Shown piece by piece: positions 50,488 through 63,864 of a stretch of 64,000 nucleotides of DNA. Position 1 is the first letter of the stretch, and each line of letters begins with the position of its first letter. Position numbers and translations under genes: made by a program. The notes beneath the pieces were generated by a model that was given only the letters and a program-made list of their open reading frames with translations, was not told the DNA's origin and made no database searches. The stretch spans positions 128,118 through 192,117 of the forward strand of contig WBMW01003144.1 of the NCBI GenBank assembly GCA_013396635.1. The letters are read 5' to 3'. Origin of the DNA: Penelope pileata. Taxonomy: Eukaryota; Chordata; Aves; Galliformes; Cracidae.

Positions 50488-53129
50488 TATAAATGACTGG
50501 ATTGTCCCTCTTAAGCTATTAGCAAGTCTAGGTGCTCAGAGGGATTCAAAATGAGACATTTCTCGCGTTAGAAGGATCATCCATCCCTGAGACAGTAAAC
50601 AAGCTTCCTGAACTCAGACATAAGCCAACAACTAACACGACAAAGCTTTTCCAGCCTCCTTCCTAATTCCCCCTCCCCGAGACGGTTCTTATCCCTTTCC
50701 CACACCTGCCGAAGGGGACTCTTGTGACAAGAATCACTGCTTTTGTGAACCTTGTATTCACTGACACTGTCTTAAACTGGAAAAATCAAACACGCACACA
50801 CCTCCCATGTCTCTGCATGAGGCCCAAACACAGTGGTTGGATCATTAGAGGTGGTTCTCATGGCAGCATACAGAGTTAAAAGCTGTCTACTAAAATGAAG
50901 AGGAGAGAGATGCAAAACAGGCAGCTTGAAGCTCTCTGGATGCGTTACAGAACCTTGTTTGCATGAATATTAATTTCTTGTTTGGAGATTCAAATGAGCT
51001 CTATTTCCATTCTGTTTTGGCTTATCTGACCTGTTAACAGCAAGTCAGCACAGGACATGAATCTCTTGCTCTCACTTTTGTCTCCTTCCCATACTTATTT
51101 TACGTTTATGAAGGTGATCAGTTATAGCAAATAGATGTACGTGAAGAGGAAAGAACTGTCTAATTATCTTCATTAACTTGGGCAGGATCAGAAGGATGCT
51201 TGCCCTGAAAACTGGTAGCCAATCTAGTGGGTTGGTAGTCTTTAAACAAAAAACTCAAACAAGGACAATTCTGCAGAAACCTGAATTCAAAGCTGCAGCA
51301 TAACCAAGATCAGTATGGCTTATTCAAGTCTGTTATGACAAGAATAACTTTCATGAACTGTCATTTTGCAGCTATTTATATTTTATTGTCAGCTACTATG
51401 CTCAGTATTGCCTGCAATTCACTATTTCCAACTGATTTTGGTAAGAAAGCTTTTGAACAGAGAGTCATGAAGTGCATTTTCCTGTTAGTGATTCACAAGC
51501 AAATGTCCAGCCTAGTCTTCATTAGGAAAATCTTCCTTAAGATTAATGAAAATCTTCATTACGATTTTCTAGTCTAACAAGAGGAAGTGAAATTCATGCA
51601 AAGCAGAGGATGACAACATTCTCAGATGAGATGAAGAAATTCTGGCTCTGTATTCTGAAAATACAGAGAAGCACCTTCACTCAGCTCATCTGAAGAAGCA
51701 GTGACTGCATACCAAAAGCCATGCAAACCAGCATATTCAAGAGCTAGGTAATCAGGAACCTGGGAGTCACGCAGCTCCTGTCATTGGGAACACTTGACTG
51801 AAAGGTGCATGTTGAACTTTGCACATTTTTGTTCTTGTCAAAGCTTCCACTAACAGCAATTCTGCTAGGGTTTAAACAGATGTGCACAACTGATCAGTCC
51901 TTACAACGACACCAACAAATTAACCTGTCTTCAGTGCTGCAACACAAGCCTGCAACGCAAGCTTTATAAAGGCTACAAAGGCTCTGATATTTTATACATA
52001 TATTTTTAATGCTTTAGAAGCAGAAAAAAAGCTTACTGGCTTAAAGCAGAACTATGCATGTGGATTTCCACAGCACAGTTATTAAAGCCCCCTTATTTTT
52101 AAAGGAATGGAAAACTGGGATTAAAGAAGAGGCATCAAGTCAAAGAAACAAGCATTTAACAAAACATGGCATTTTTAGCAAGTGAATTTTAGAAGGTATT
52201 CTTTTTTTCTTTATTTTGCTCTGTAAGCAAAGCTAATAATATCCTTGCAGTGTCCTGGGAAAGGTCAGGTTCTCATAAAGAGGTTTAAGATTAACAGAAA
52301 CCTCTATAAAGCACAAATGTGAAGGAGCAACAGTTGCTTTACTAAAAGCGCTAAGTTGGTTATCAGAAAGTTCTCAGACACTTCAGAAAAACATCAGATT
52401 TGTGGACTTTTCCTTCCAAAACATCATATGATGACGTTTTGCTCTAGCATGATCTTGTTGTCTGGGTATACAATGTATCCTAGAAAGTTTCATGTTAACT
52501 AAAGGTTGGATAACACTAACTAAAACTGAATGCAAATAAAAACATGAAAACACAGCCTTTTTAAGCTCCCTAGAACTGGAGCGCTGTAGGGAGGATTAAA
52601 ACATGTAAACATTATTAGCCAATTCATCGTTTATTTTCCAGAAAGTTACTATTAAGTTTACAAGGGCTAAGAATTACATTTTGACAGAAGAGGAACACAA
52701 GTAACAGGACACCGTGAAAAAGTTTGAAACAAAATGGACTAGTCCTGATGGTTGTGGAGATGACTTACAGCCCTAAGCAGCTACGGTCTTTATCACAGAG
52801 GTCTGAGTGTTGAGTCAGGATATGCAGGATCCCTGCAATCACACAGAGCATCACTCTTCTACTGGAATAGCAACAGGTCAACTCTGTCTCAATTCATCCA
52901 TCTGTGAAGAGGGGTTTAGGTACCTACTACCGAGCACTGAATTAAAATTGGCCAATTTGACGGCCTGAAATAATAGGAAGGGACATACAACTTCTCTAAC
53001 GTCAGAGAAATTAAGAGACTGGCAGTAGCTTCATTACTACACAACGTACGCTACAGAACACATCATTAATGCTGCCTAGACAAGCCTTGTGGTAACAGGC
53101 ACACCGAGGTGATAGCAATGGTCACTTAC

Positions 53130-53276
53130 GGCATTCCTTCTCATCGCTGTCATCGAAGCAATCTGGCAGCCCATCACACTGCCAGGCCCCTGGGATACAG
53201 CGCCCATTACTGCACATGAAGTTTCCAGGAATGTTGCATTCATTTGTGAAATTATTCCCAGGCAGCAGCTGGCTAT
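53130..53276 (-). CDS. LDLRAD3: LDLRAD3 internal coding exon with LDL-receptor class A module 1 (LA1)
   Basis: Read on the minus strand, a pyrimidine-rich tract ending TTGTTGTTGCAG precedes the exon and GTAAGT follows it at 53129-53124. The exon is 147 bases, phase 1 at both ends. It encodes a short lead (SQLLPGNNFTNEC) and then one complete LA module with six cysteines, ending in the calcium-binding signature CDGLPDCFDDSDEKEC. NFT is an N-glycosylation sequon. LA modules are small disulfide-knotted, calcium-dependent ligand-binding domains on the outside of the cell. LDLRAD3 is a single-pass membrane receptor of about 345 residues, reported to bind E3 ubiquitin ligases through its tail; its first LA module is the known contact site for Venezuelan equine encephalitis virus in mammals. 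The translation agrees almost residue for residue with the human protein as I remember it. This should be coding exon 2, after a signal-peptide exon outside the window. Gene assignment is confident; exon number is inferred. Confidence 0.95.
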
Positions 53277-56200
53277 CTGCAACAACAACACAAAGAAAAA
53301 CAGAGAAGTTTACAGGGTATTCAGAAACAGGCAGCAAAAGCAGTCACTCAGCAAGATTTTTAACAGTGTCTGAAAGAACTTCAGACAAACTGATCTTGAC
53401 TTTGATGATTTTGTCATTATCCTATCAGTATCCTGAATATGGTACTTCGTAGCACTTTGTTCCTCATATCACCATTTCACCTGTTCTCCATTCACACTCC
53501 CTATTTTAGGTATTTCTTTCTTGCAGTTTCCTTCCCAAATACATATGTGCAGCCTTCTATGTATCCTCAGGTCAAAGCAATTTGCTGAAAAAAATGAAGT
53601 CTCTCCTTTGTAAGGTCTAAAAACAAGTAAAATAGATGAGGCCACCAGAACTCAGCTCCATACTCCCATGGTTCTGTCGGACTGGCATTTAGCTAGCAGA
53701 TTTTTATTTATTTATTGCTACCCGAGGGAGAGGAACTAGGCATCACATAGACTAATTCACACCAGCTTTTCAAGTGAGTTCTAAACATAGTGCTGCTGGC
53801 AGACACCAGAACCGAGCGCCTCGGTGTCAGCCTGGCACGCCACACACACCCGACCAGGCAAGTAAGGCAGCCAGCACGTTGCTTAGTCTGCACGTGGAGA
53901 GCGTTTAACAGGAGGAAACTGGAAGAGAACAGCATAGGAGTGCAATCTGTAGATTTGCCTTTAAGGTTGTAACAGTCCTAGCCAGTAATTTTCATCTGCT
54001 GTGCTTCCAAATTTGTTCACTGCTTTTGGAACACAGGTATTACAGAAATGTAAACTTTGAAGAAGGAAGATAAAGGAAATTATTTAAATAAGGAAAGAAA
54101 TACATCCACAGGTCCAAAATGCGTGTTGAGCTTGGAGGACAGATGCTCCCAAAACAAGAGGAGCACCATGAAAGGCATTTTAAGTTGCTGAGCTGTGGGA
54201 AGCTGCAAGACAAGGCAGGGGATGAGGGAAAGAAGATTCATTTCCCATCTTTCTGCCTGGTCTGGAATCAGCCAAGTGGAGAAGGTTCCCCACAGTATGC
54301 TGAGATGCTGCCCCCTTAACACAGGCAGCACTGCAAAGTTTTACATCACTGTTTCAAAAGAATGACAAGCATGACAAGAATGCTTTGGGAAGTATTTTTA
54401 TGCCTATTTCTGCCCCAAACAATGCATAACAATGCATTTCCTCTCAAATTTTCTTCCTGGCAAACGCCTGGCTCTCTCAGGATGCTTTAAGAGCCTGCCA
54501 GCATGGAGCAGCTACCCCTTAGTGGAAATTCACCCTGAGCTGCTGAAAGACAAGGTGATTCAGAAGCAAAGTGTACACAGGGTCTTCTGAAGCAGATGTG
54601 GCAACCTCAGCACCAGCCGCACACCCCGAGCCAGGCACAACATTCCTGCTGCAGCACCTTCAAGAGAGAAAGCTACACCCCGCAAAAAGCAAGCCCACGC
54701 TATGCAGCTGGCAATTCAGTCTTTTTGCTTTTATCAGTTTCACTCAAACCTCAGTTTCATTTCCTGTATCACCACTCCTCTGACCAGGGAAGAACAGCTT
54801 TGCGCTCTCCATGCCACAATGCAGGAGGCAGCTTCTTGTTGCACCCAGGGAACAACCCAGCCCCGGTCCCATGCTGCTAGGGAAGGTGCTGCTCCCTGCA
54901 GCGATCTGGGAGAGCTGTGCCCAACTCTGCCTCATGCCTGAGCCCCCAGATCTAAATCAGCAATGGAAACGATTTGTCCTTGGCCACCCCTGTAAAGAAA
55001 CGCTGAACAGATACAGTCAATAACAGCCCGTGGGCTATTGCAGCCTTAAAGCACGACTGCAAAGTTCTCCAGCATTATGTCCAACCCAGAAGTGTAGCTT
55101 GGGTTTGTTTCTCCCTTAAACCAGTGCTTTGACACATTCCAATCAATCAGTGTTTGTATCACTGACCTGTACCTGGTAAGTGATCACTGAGCCAAGATCA
55201 CCACTCCCCAGCAGCGGCACATAAGGTGCTATCGTTGCACAGCCTCCTGTTCACCAACAGCCTGCGGGCACTGATGGCACAACTGCCTGCCTGCAACAGG
55301 ACGAAGCTTGCCCCAGCACTACAGACTAAGGTATGCCTTTAATAGAGCAAGATATGAAAGAGAAGTATGGATGTCCTCTGCAGTGCAAAGGCACAGCCAA
55401 TGCACCATGTCCCTAAGCTTGTTCTAAAGAGTCCAGGAGCTTCAAGAGCAGACCCTAACCCTTTCTCTACGCTTCTCACAGAAACACCCAAACAAACAAA
55501 AAAAAAACCCATCAGAATAGTAACTTTGACATCAGTATGGTACCACTGGAAGACTTTTCTGGCAGTTGACAAAACAACTGGTGTTAGAGCAAGCTTACCA
55601 TTTTACAAATACTACAAATACAGATCAACAAAATTTAAGTTTTGTGGCTAAGACCACCTCTCTGCTGTAAAATGAAGGTATTTCAGGCATCACAAGACAA
55701 CTAGCAATTAAACAAGGTTTCAGTTCTCAAAATCTAAGCACCTAGGCAATACCTTGAGGCAATATCATCAGAAAAAGGTGCCATTCTCATTGGTGCTGCT
55801 GCTCCTTGTCTAACCCTCCTGCCCACGCCTTTCCCCCAGCCAGCTCTGATTCCACATGGAAGCTGCACCTACACAGAAAGAAACCTCGCTGTCAACACTT
55901 CAGTGAGGCCTCCTCCAGGCCTGGGCGAGGTGCCAGCTACAAACAGACACTGGGTCTAGACCTGCCCTAAGCAGGGAGCTGCCTTCCCCCCTCTGAGCAT
56001 CGTGGCACTCCCCAGATAACGCAGTAGCTGGATGTGCATCCAAGAGCCGCGACACCTCCTCTGCAGAGCAACCCAAGCTCAGCTTCTGGCAGAACTCCCA
56101 CTGCACCTTGCCTGAAAAGCATTCACCAGGATCTCTGTGCTTCTTTAACAGAAAACTTAGATCAAGGCAAATCATTTAAGAATGTTTTAGGTCTCAAAAA

Positions 56201-58335
56201 GCACGAGCTCAGAAACAACACCCCAAAAAAGCCATCAAGTCCCTGACACTTCAACAACCACTTTAAACAAAGGCTGTACTTGTACTAAATTGAAGGGAAA
56301 TGCCAAGAACAGCTATCAAATTTTGTTACCCAGCAAGCTGTTTGTTCATAGGATTTCCTTTGCCATACCATAAACTTATCCTCAGTGCTCTTCTAAATAA
56401 GGATGTAGCACTGACCTTCTTACCAAACAGGAAACAAAAGATGTGGGCGGATTAAGTTGCCAACAGCCCAATGTGAGCTCTGCTGCAAAATGGGAACACT
56501 GAACTCTGACTCACTCCTATTTCAAAGGAGCAACAGTGCTTCCCCTTAAAATATGGCTCCATCAGCTGCTGGAATAGAGCTGCAGGTTACAGGCACAGCC
56601 GTTTCAGAGCCACAGTCAGCGCACCTAGAAACTTGCTACGTGCATTACTCCACCTCCAAAACCACATCCGCCTGTGGATAAGGAACTGTCAAAACAATGG
56701 CACACGTGAAACCATTGAAGTTGTACAGCTCATTTTGCTTCCTTTGCTTTGGAAGCCTCCTCTATCTGATATGGCAGCACTCAAGGCCGTGAGGAACCCT
56801 CGCTGTGGCCATCGCCTGCAACCTGCAGGATCATGGTGCTCCTGCTGCACAGCCTGGGAGTGCTCCACACAACAATGCGAGAAGAGCAGCGTTACAGGCA
56901 CAGGAAGGACCGGGTGGATCACCTCGCCCATTTTTCTGGAGGATTCAAGCGGTATCTTGACGAAGTCCCTAAAGATGTTGGATTTTGTGCAGCCAGCTTG
57001 CTATACTGCTTGTTGGCAGGGCAGAAATTTCTCCAATCTGGCAGAGCTGCCTTCCCAATCGCTGACATATTTACCCTGCAGCCTCTCTGACTAATTTTGA
57101 ATGCAACCCAAATGCAAACTGCATGGATGTGTTCAGTTGAGTGAAGGAGGAGAGGAAAAAGGGAGAAGGAGAAAGAATTAGTCCATTTTCACCACGACAC
57201 ACTGCTCACTTTAAAAAGCACACCATCTGAGCTGAATAAGAAAGGGACTTGTGTTTCACTTCGAAGGGGACTGCGTAAGGAAACCAATCTGTTTTTGCAG
57301 CCACTTCCAAACATGCTGGCATCTAAATATTTAATACTCGCTAAAAAGGAACCAGGGGAAAAAAAAAAACAAATAAAAGGACAAGTCATACTGAGCACTT
57401 TACACTTTACTAACGTGGCAAGTCTTTCACAAAAAAACTCTACCTGAAAGCTCTCCAGAGAACTGCACGTTACTGAACTGGTCGCTACCAATAATGCTGC
57501 TGGGTCTGCATCGGAACATGCCATCAGTGAGAACTGCCAGTCACTCTGGCCAGGGAGTTTTTGAGGAAAAAATACAAGACACTTATGTGCTCAACATCCT
57601 CTTGAATGGTGTCTGTAACTCCAGCCTCTTTGCAAAGAGGATCTGTCACCAAGGACGAAGCACGAACTCTCTGCTGCCAAACCTCTGAGACGCCTTCTGT
57701 GGGAATTGTCACTGGATACTTCCAATGATCTCTGTACAACGTTTTCCAAACACGAGGAGACTGATTGTGATCCAGGCTGGTGCATAGCTCTGGTGCTACT
57801 CATGAGAGGTTTCCATGACTACTTTGCCAACAAACAACACACAGGATGCTCCATACTTGAACAGACTCCTCCTGTCTTCCTGCTCACTCCCCTGCCTGGC
57901 ATAAAGCCACACCAGGTTTGATTGCAGAGCATCAGAAAGGTGTCCTCGCTCTACTGAAATCTGCAACACCTTGCAAACACAACAGGAGAAAGAAACCAGA
58001 ACAGATCACTGCTTGGAATTTGCAGGAAGATAGCATCAAAAAGACATACCTCTAACACCTGCTCACCTGCAAATAACATCACAGCTATGGAGACAGGAGT
58101 TTAACTTTATGATTAAAACCTCAATTCATGACCTAATGGTATGAATCTTTTCAAAAAATGTTAGGGGATTTTTAGTTAATGTAGGTGCATAGCTGTAGTT
58201 TTTTTCTTTGTTTTTATAACAGAAGGAACTACAGGATTTTTAACTCAAAGTTTTCAGGAGAATTTAAATGCTTTTCTATATATCAGATAAGAAAGTTGTG
58301 AGATTGTGCTCTCACTGCATTGACCTTGGAACAAC

Positions 58336-58438
58336 AGACACAGGGTTTGAATGTTGGGTGGCTGTGTGTGCAGCCAGGGGTCGGACTCCACGATCCTTGT
58401 GGGTCCCTTCCAACTCAGGATATTCCATAATTCTGTAA
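58336..58438 (+). mobile_element. CR1 LINE 3' end, severely 5'-truncated
   Basis: About 100 bases with GTCGGACTCCACGATCCTTG, then GGGTCCCTTCCAACTCAGGA, and ending in CCATAATTCTGT, a decayed CR1 octamer tail. The sequence aligns with the last 100 bases of the CR1 copy ending at 37215, so both are of the same subfamily. It contains no coding content. Confidence 0.85.
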
Positions 58439-61400
58439 CTGCAGACTCTACCAAATGCCTTCATACCTCCCTCAGTCATCTTACAGACAGCAAACAAGCC
58501 GTGCTAAGTGCCTGGTAGGGTATCACAAGACTTGTTTCCTCAGAGACTGAAAAACTATTTCCAAATGTTTACATTCAGGTCCAGTTGCTTCTGTGGATTC
58601 AGGTGGGAGGACAGACGCATCTTTTCATACCTTTTAATGTTGATAGGAAGCATCTGACTCACCAAATCCATATCTACTTTACAGAGGTCTACTAACGCAG
58701 ATGCAGCCAGAAGAGAAATTCAAAAGCTAAGCATGAAGAAACTCCAAGCATTATGCTTTGCCCATCAATTTCAGTTTAATACTGCATTATCTTCACTTGC
58801 AATAAAGGTATGTTGTAAGCAAAGCAACACCGGTGGAATTAAGGCAGGCTTGGCCCAATACTCAGCTCAGTGAGACTGAAGGCACTGACTTATTTGTATT
58901 TATGAGACAGTGCTGAAGTCAGGACTCCTGCAGCCGCCCAAAGGGTCTCCGACAATAGAATTATTCAACCTCTTCACTACAATTTATGTCTTGTTCAAAT
59001 GAAAATAGGACACTAGCTTTTAAGAGGAACGTCCCATGCTGAATCCAAGTATGCACAGCATAAAAAGATTGCCCATTAACAGCACCAGTGGATAAAGTAC
59101 ACTAACGAGGACTAAGTTCTCCATCTCTTACATAAATAGCTTAGATATCACCCAAATGGTTGCTTGCAGCTACATGTTTGTTAAGTGTATCTCCTAAATC
59201 CCCATAAACGCTTGTCTTCAGCATGATTTGGTTTCACTACTGCAAACAGACCTTGCCAGAACAGAAGGGCATCCCAGCGTACTTTCATGCTGGCTTTGGG
59301 AAGCAAAGAATGAGGCAAGCTCCCTCTTGCTCTTCTGTGAAGCCACTGCCACCACCTAAGCATCTGTCACAAGTAAAGGACACCTGCCAGTGATTACTGA
59401 CAACCTAAATCCCCTTGAACAATTCTAATCCCTATCCTCCCCTATCCTCATTTAAACTGACTGATGATTACATTGCTTATACAACATTAGAAGTTAGGAG
59501 GGTTATTTGTAAAGGCAGATTGACAGCCCCACTGCAACACAAGCTCTCAGAAATGTTTCTTCACTGATGCACCAGGTACATTTGTGATTAATTCAAGGAA
59601 CTGGTCACTGCTGAGGTTCAACTTCCCCTCCTTCCCTTCTCCAGAAGGGATCCATGAGATGTGATCTATTGTGGATCTAGCATTTTCAAGGCCTAAAAAT
59701 GGATCGAGCCTAGTCAAAACGGAAGAAATTCCTATAGCTACTTCTGATTAAAACAATAAATATCAGCAAAGCAAACTAAGTCAATAGAAACACCCTTTTT
59801 CCCGAAACGGATAGCTTCTTTCAATTTAGACAGAAAAACCACAATGCTAAGCAAGTCAGTCTACTATCAGATTGCCACCCTTGACCCATTAATTCCTCAC
59901 AGCAAAGATGACTTTTATTGAACTGGAGAGCAATTAACACATCACCATCTCCACCATAAATAATATAACACACGTAGTATAGAGTATCTCTTTCTAAGCA
60001 GCCTATGGTATTAGTTTAAGCAATTGGCACATTCCCTGTAGCAGGTGGCTGCCTTTCAGCAGTCAGCCATGCGGACTCTTGAATTAAACATAATCTTTTA
60101 AATCATTCCCTAATAAACAGCCATTTGCTTTTTCCTTGCAACATCACATGCAGAAAGTGAGCTGAGGTGAACAGGTTTATTTTAATCCTACAGCCTTTGT
60201 GGAGGGACTTGGAATTTCCCTGGAGCCCCCACGTTTGCCTGTCTCTAGCTCAGCTGCTTGAGCACACACCAAAAATACAAACGCCTCCCAGGTCCATGGG
60301 TTCTCAGCATGGCTGGTGTGGTGGAAGGGAAACAGGCTATCGGCTACTAACAGCACGGAGCAAGCACAGACCGCATCCACAGCCCCAAACCAGCACAAGT
60401 TTAAAAAGAAGAGGAGAGGAGGCAAAAACACTTATTTAGATTAACTTGAACCGGGTGCACTTTGAAGAAGGAGCATTCCCCAGCAACATTCCCAGACATG
60501 CACCCAACTCCTAGAGCAAGATCAATACTCAAAATTTATGATTTCTGCCTTTCTCAGATGCCTTTCCAGTTCCAGCCCCCATGATTTTAAGCAAACTATG
60601 AAAACCATTACTGTGCAGCAAATTAGGGCACGCATCGAGGCAGCACCCTCTGTTCCAGAGGATGTTAATTGCTAGCAGCATTTTCCCTAATGATGTGTTC
60701 TTCATATTTTCAGAAGAGCACAGTTATTATCTCTGGGCACTTAAACAGAAAGTTAACACAGTACAAAATAATAATCTGAAACATGAGGAATATATTCCAC
60801 CAACCATCCGCTTCAGAGTTTTTGAATAGTCAGTCTCTTCTAATCATTTCCTATCACCATAGGTTGTCATTCTCTTTCTCGTCTTCCAGAAGAGCCAGTG
60901 ACACTCACTGACACACAGGAGATTCCAGGAGCTCAGCTGAACAAAAGCACAGAGCTCCCCACAATGCAAAGAACATCCCCAAAAAAGGAGTCCAGAGAGA
61001 ACCTCCCCATCCATCAGGAGGAAGGTGACTAAGTGCCACCACATCAGCTCCATCTTCTGGTTCTTCATCACCCAGACTTCATAGAGCTTGATGGGGACAG
61101 CAGCAGAAAGGACAAGAAGTAAAGATGCAATCTGTATATCCACAGAAGTTAAAAGTAAAGCTAATCCTGTTGATTTTACACTCTTTCAACACACTTCATA
61201 TATTGCCCTTAACAAGGACTGAACTTGCATATGTAGAAAAGAACCTACCTTCTCCATGAGCTGCACACGTAACACTGTCACCACTATATACCAGCTGCCT
61301 TGCAACAAAGCGCAACAGTAAGCCGCTCACATACCACATTGCAGACTACAGACACCTACGTAGGACAGAAAAGTTGTTTCTAGCATCTCAGAAGAGAGCA

Positions 61401-62119
61401 TTTCATCGTGTTTTGCTCTGCCTCTCTACTTTGAAGAAAGAGACCTGCATGTACTTTGTCATAATTATACAGCCCCACTGCCTGAAGTCATTGTAATTTT
61501 TTGCAACACCTTTGTGACACAGTTAGGGATGTTACTCTCCTCTCTGATGGATTCAGACCATGGTTTGAAGAGACAGTAAATCACGTTTTACCGTAACTAG
61601 TGTCACATGAATAAAGTACCGCAAGTGCCTGACACAGTGAAGAACTTCTCAGATAATTCTGCCAGTTGTGCCTTTAAAGCTTGGATTTCAAAAGAGGGGG
61701 ATGGTGTAAGTATGCCTTGGTAAATTTACAATCAGTACAGCATCATCTGTCCTGCCAGAGCCCATGCTGCTGCATGGTACCCAACCAAACAGGTATGCTG
61801 CCTGCACTACCTGGTCATCTGGTGTTAGTCATCCCAAAACCACAGCCTGAATTACTCTCCACAGGGCATGGATAATGAAGAGAGCCTATAGAGTAAGCAA
61901 ACTCTTGATTCTGGCTCAAACCACTGACCATATCAACTGTTTATATCACATTCCCCCCTGTATGACTGCAGAAAATTCCAGCTGAACAGACCTCATGCTC
62001 AAATGGCTGGCCATCACCACTTTGGAAGGCAGAGCACACATGGCTTTCACAGCTGAAAAGTCAGCTTCCTTAGAAAAGAGATGCTGGATGCTCTTTCTGA
62101 AGTGGCAGAAGGGCTGCAC

Positions 62120-62280
62120 CCTGCTCCCCCAGCTCCGCACGCAGGTCTGGGTCTGGCTGGGGAGCTGCCAGCACAGTGACACCAGGCACCGGTGGGAGCG
62201 GTCACAGCCCTGTCCGCAGCGCTTCTCCATGCAGAAACCTCCGCTGCCATCTCATCTCACTGCTTGCTCCGCTGGTAAGA
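62120..62280. other. Small CpG-rich patch within the upstream intron
   Basis: I count about nine CpG dinucleotides in roughly 150 bases, against a CpG-poor surrounding of several kilobases, with local high GC. It is too short to meet usual CpG-island limits. It lies about 9 kb upstream of the LA1 exon on the gene's strand. No core-promoter motif is clear. Confidence 0.4.
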
Positions 62281-62879
62281 TATGGTAAGAGAAACGTATT
62301 CATGGCCCACATCCACCTAGCGATAAGATTTCCAGGCTGGATCTTTTCTCCTTTCTTCCAGAGAAAGAAGGCAGAGGACTAATCTTGAAGGGCCTACTGA
62401 TAGGACAGGGAGAGAAGAAAGTCTGACAGATAAACATCTCGGAGGCGGGATGAATGCTACTACTAAGGTCTGGTTTATTCAAGAATCTTTCCTAAGAGAT
62501 TAAATACAAATTTGCCTTTATTTCACAAACTGCTGAGACAACTACATTCTGTCTGCAAAACACAACGGAACATAAAATTTTAAAATGCTCTCTCAATGCA
62601 GGGCCTAATCAGTCACCCATAAATCTATCCTTTAAATATTCATGCGTGATGAAACCCAACTGCTGCACACAGATCTGTATATAGCTACTTTCTGCTGTTA
62701 TGTCTGGGTTTTAGCTGCTTGTTCTCCCAGCAAACACAGCCCTCCTTGTTGAACATTTTCCTTGGCAACAGGACACTTCCGACAGCATCACCCAGTATAA
62801 ATCATGAGCTTGTGTAAACCAGTAAGAACAGATGTCAGAGCGGGACAGCAAACCTTGTACAAACTGAATGCTAAGATTA

Positions 62880-62942
62880 GATATACAGTCTTATATATAA
62901 CATTAGATATAGATAGATTTTATGTGTATATATATGTATAAA
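62880..62942. repeat. AT-rich low-complexity tract
   Basis: Short TATATA, AGATATAGATAG and TGTATATATATGTATA words follow one another. This is probably a decayed dinucleotide or tetranucleotide microsatellite. Confidence 0.8.
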
Positions 62943-63863
62943 GTGAATCAAGAGGTGGTAGAGCAAAAGAAAAGATGAATTTACAATAATGACATTCTCC
63001 TAATATCATCAGGAGAATAATTTATGCGTTTAGGATGTGACTGCATGTCAGTGCACACATCTGTAGGGGAAAGGAAGCCGTGGCCTCAGCAACAAGCTGA
63101 ATGCTTTGGCTACAGGAGGCCCAGCTCAGAGACAGCAGTGATGGGAGGCTCTGCAGAGGGCCAAGCCCAGGACAGGAAGCAGCAAAACAAAACGGCAACA
63201 ATGCCCTTAACAAGAAAGAAAAGCCCATAACCTCTCACTCAACAGCACCAAGTTAATTTCCAAGTGTGAGGAGATTGATGACAGATAACCAAGATTTTAA
63301 TCTAGACAGAGAGAGATCTGCAGACTTCCCTGCCCTGGGAAGGCAATTCAGCTCTTGCTTTGAAGTCTTGCCCTAAGAAGAGAAAACAAGCAGTCCAGAA
63401 AGCTCTCTCCTGAGGCTCCTAAAAAAATCTGGAAGAGGAACAAAAATGTTTTTCCAAACAACGCTTTGAAGAAACAGTTGAAGTTAGGAGACCAATCAGC
63501 AGAAGACAACTGGAGTCAAGGAAAGGCAACAGTTTAAGAAGAGGAGAGAGAGTGGCTGCACTAAAAGCCAGTGCCAGGACACTACCTGTGGGGACAGGGC
63601 AGTGCTGCTCCTAGAAAGGAGCAGGAGCTGGAAACAGAAACAAACCTCTTCAAACAGGAACGCAAACCCAACAGAGAGAAGAGTTAGGCCCCAAAGAGTC
63701 CAATATGTGAACCTGGAAACACCACCTGACTTGGGTGTCAAAACACGGTGCAAGGTGAACTGCAAGCAGCCTCAAAGCTCTGAGAGGAAATGCAGAGCAG
63801 TGCTCTCCGGCTGCAATGGTAGCACAGAAAGGACACAAGCACCTTTATTAAAAAAAAAAAAAA

Positions 63864-63864
63864 N
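63864..63864. other. Single unresolved base after a poly-A run
   Basis: One N directly follows an uninterrupted A run (63850-63863). This is probably an uncertain homopolymer length in the reads. Confidence 0.97.

Larger units (their letters stand above)
34916..53129 (-). other. LDLRAD3: LDLRAD3 intron between LA1 and LA2 exons (18.2 kb)
   Basis: The intron is bounded by the GTAAGT donor at 53129 and the CTCAG acceptor at 34916. It holds CR1 copies at 36722-37215 and 49490-49656, a deleted mariner at 49950-50487, and short homopolymer or pyrimidine tracts (35657-35691, 39412-39430, 39545-39564, 43180-43199, 44819-44830). The rest is unique sequence in which I see no gene. The longest non-repeat open frame, + strand 47949-48476, has no recognisable motif and is compatible with chance. 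Confidence 0.85.

Noticed and set aside
56633..57094. A 153-codon open frame on the + strand with an overlapping second frame
   Set aside because: No recognisable domain, no flanking splice sites consistent with a gene, and the size is within chance expectation.
62047..62250. Alanine/arginine-rich minus-strand frame as an alternative first exon of LDLRAD3
   Set aside because: It has no hydrophobic signal peptide as the receptor requires; the CpG patch is reported as a sequence property only.
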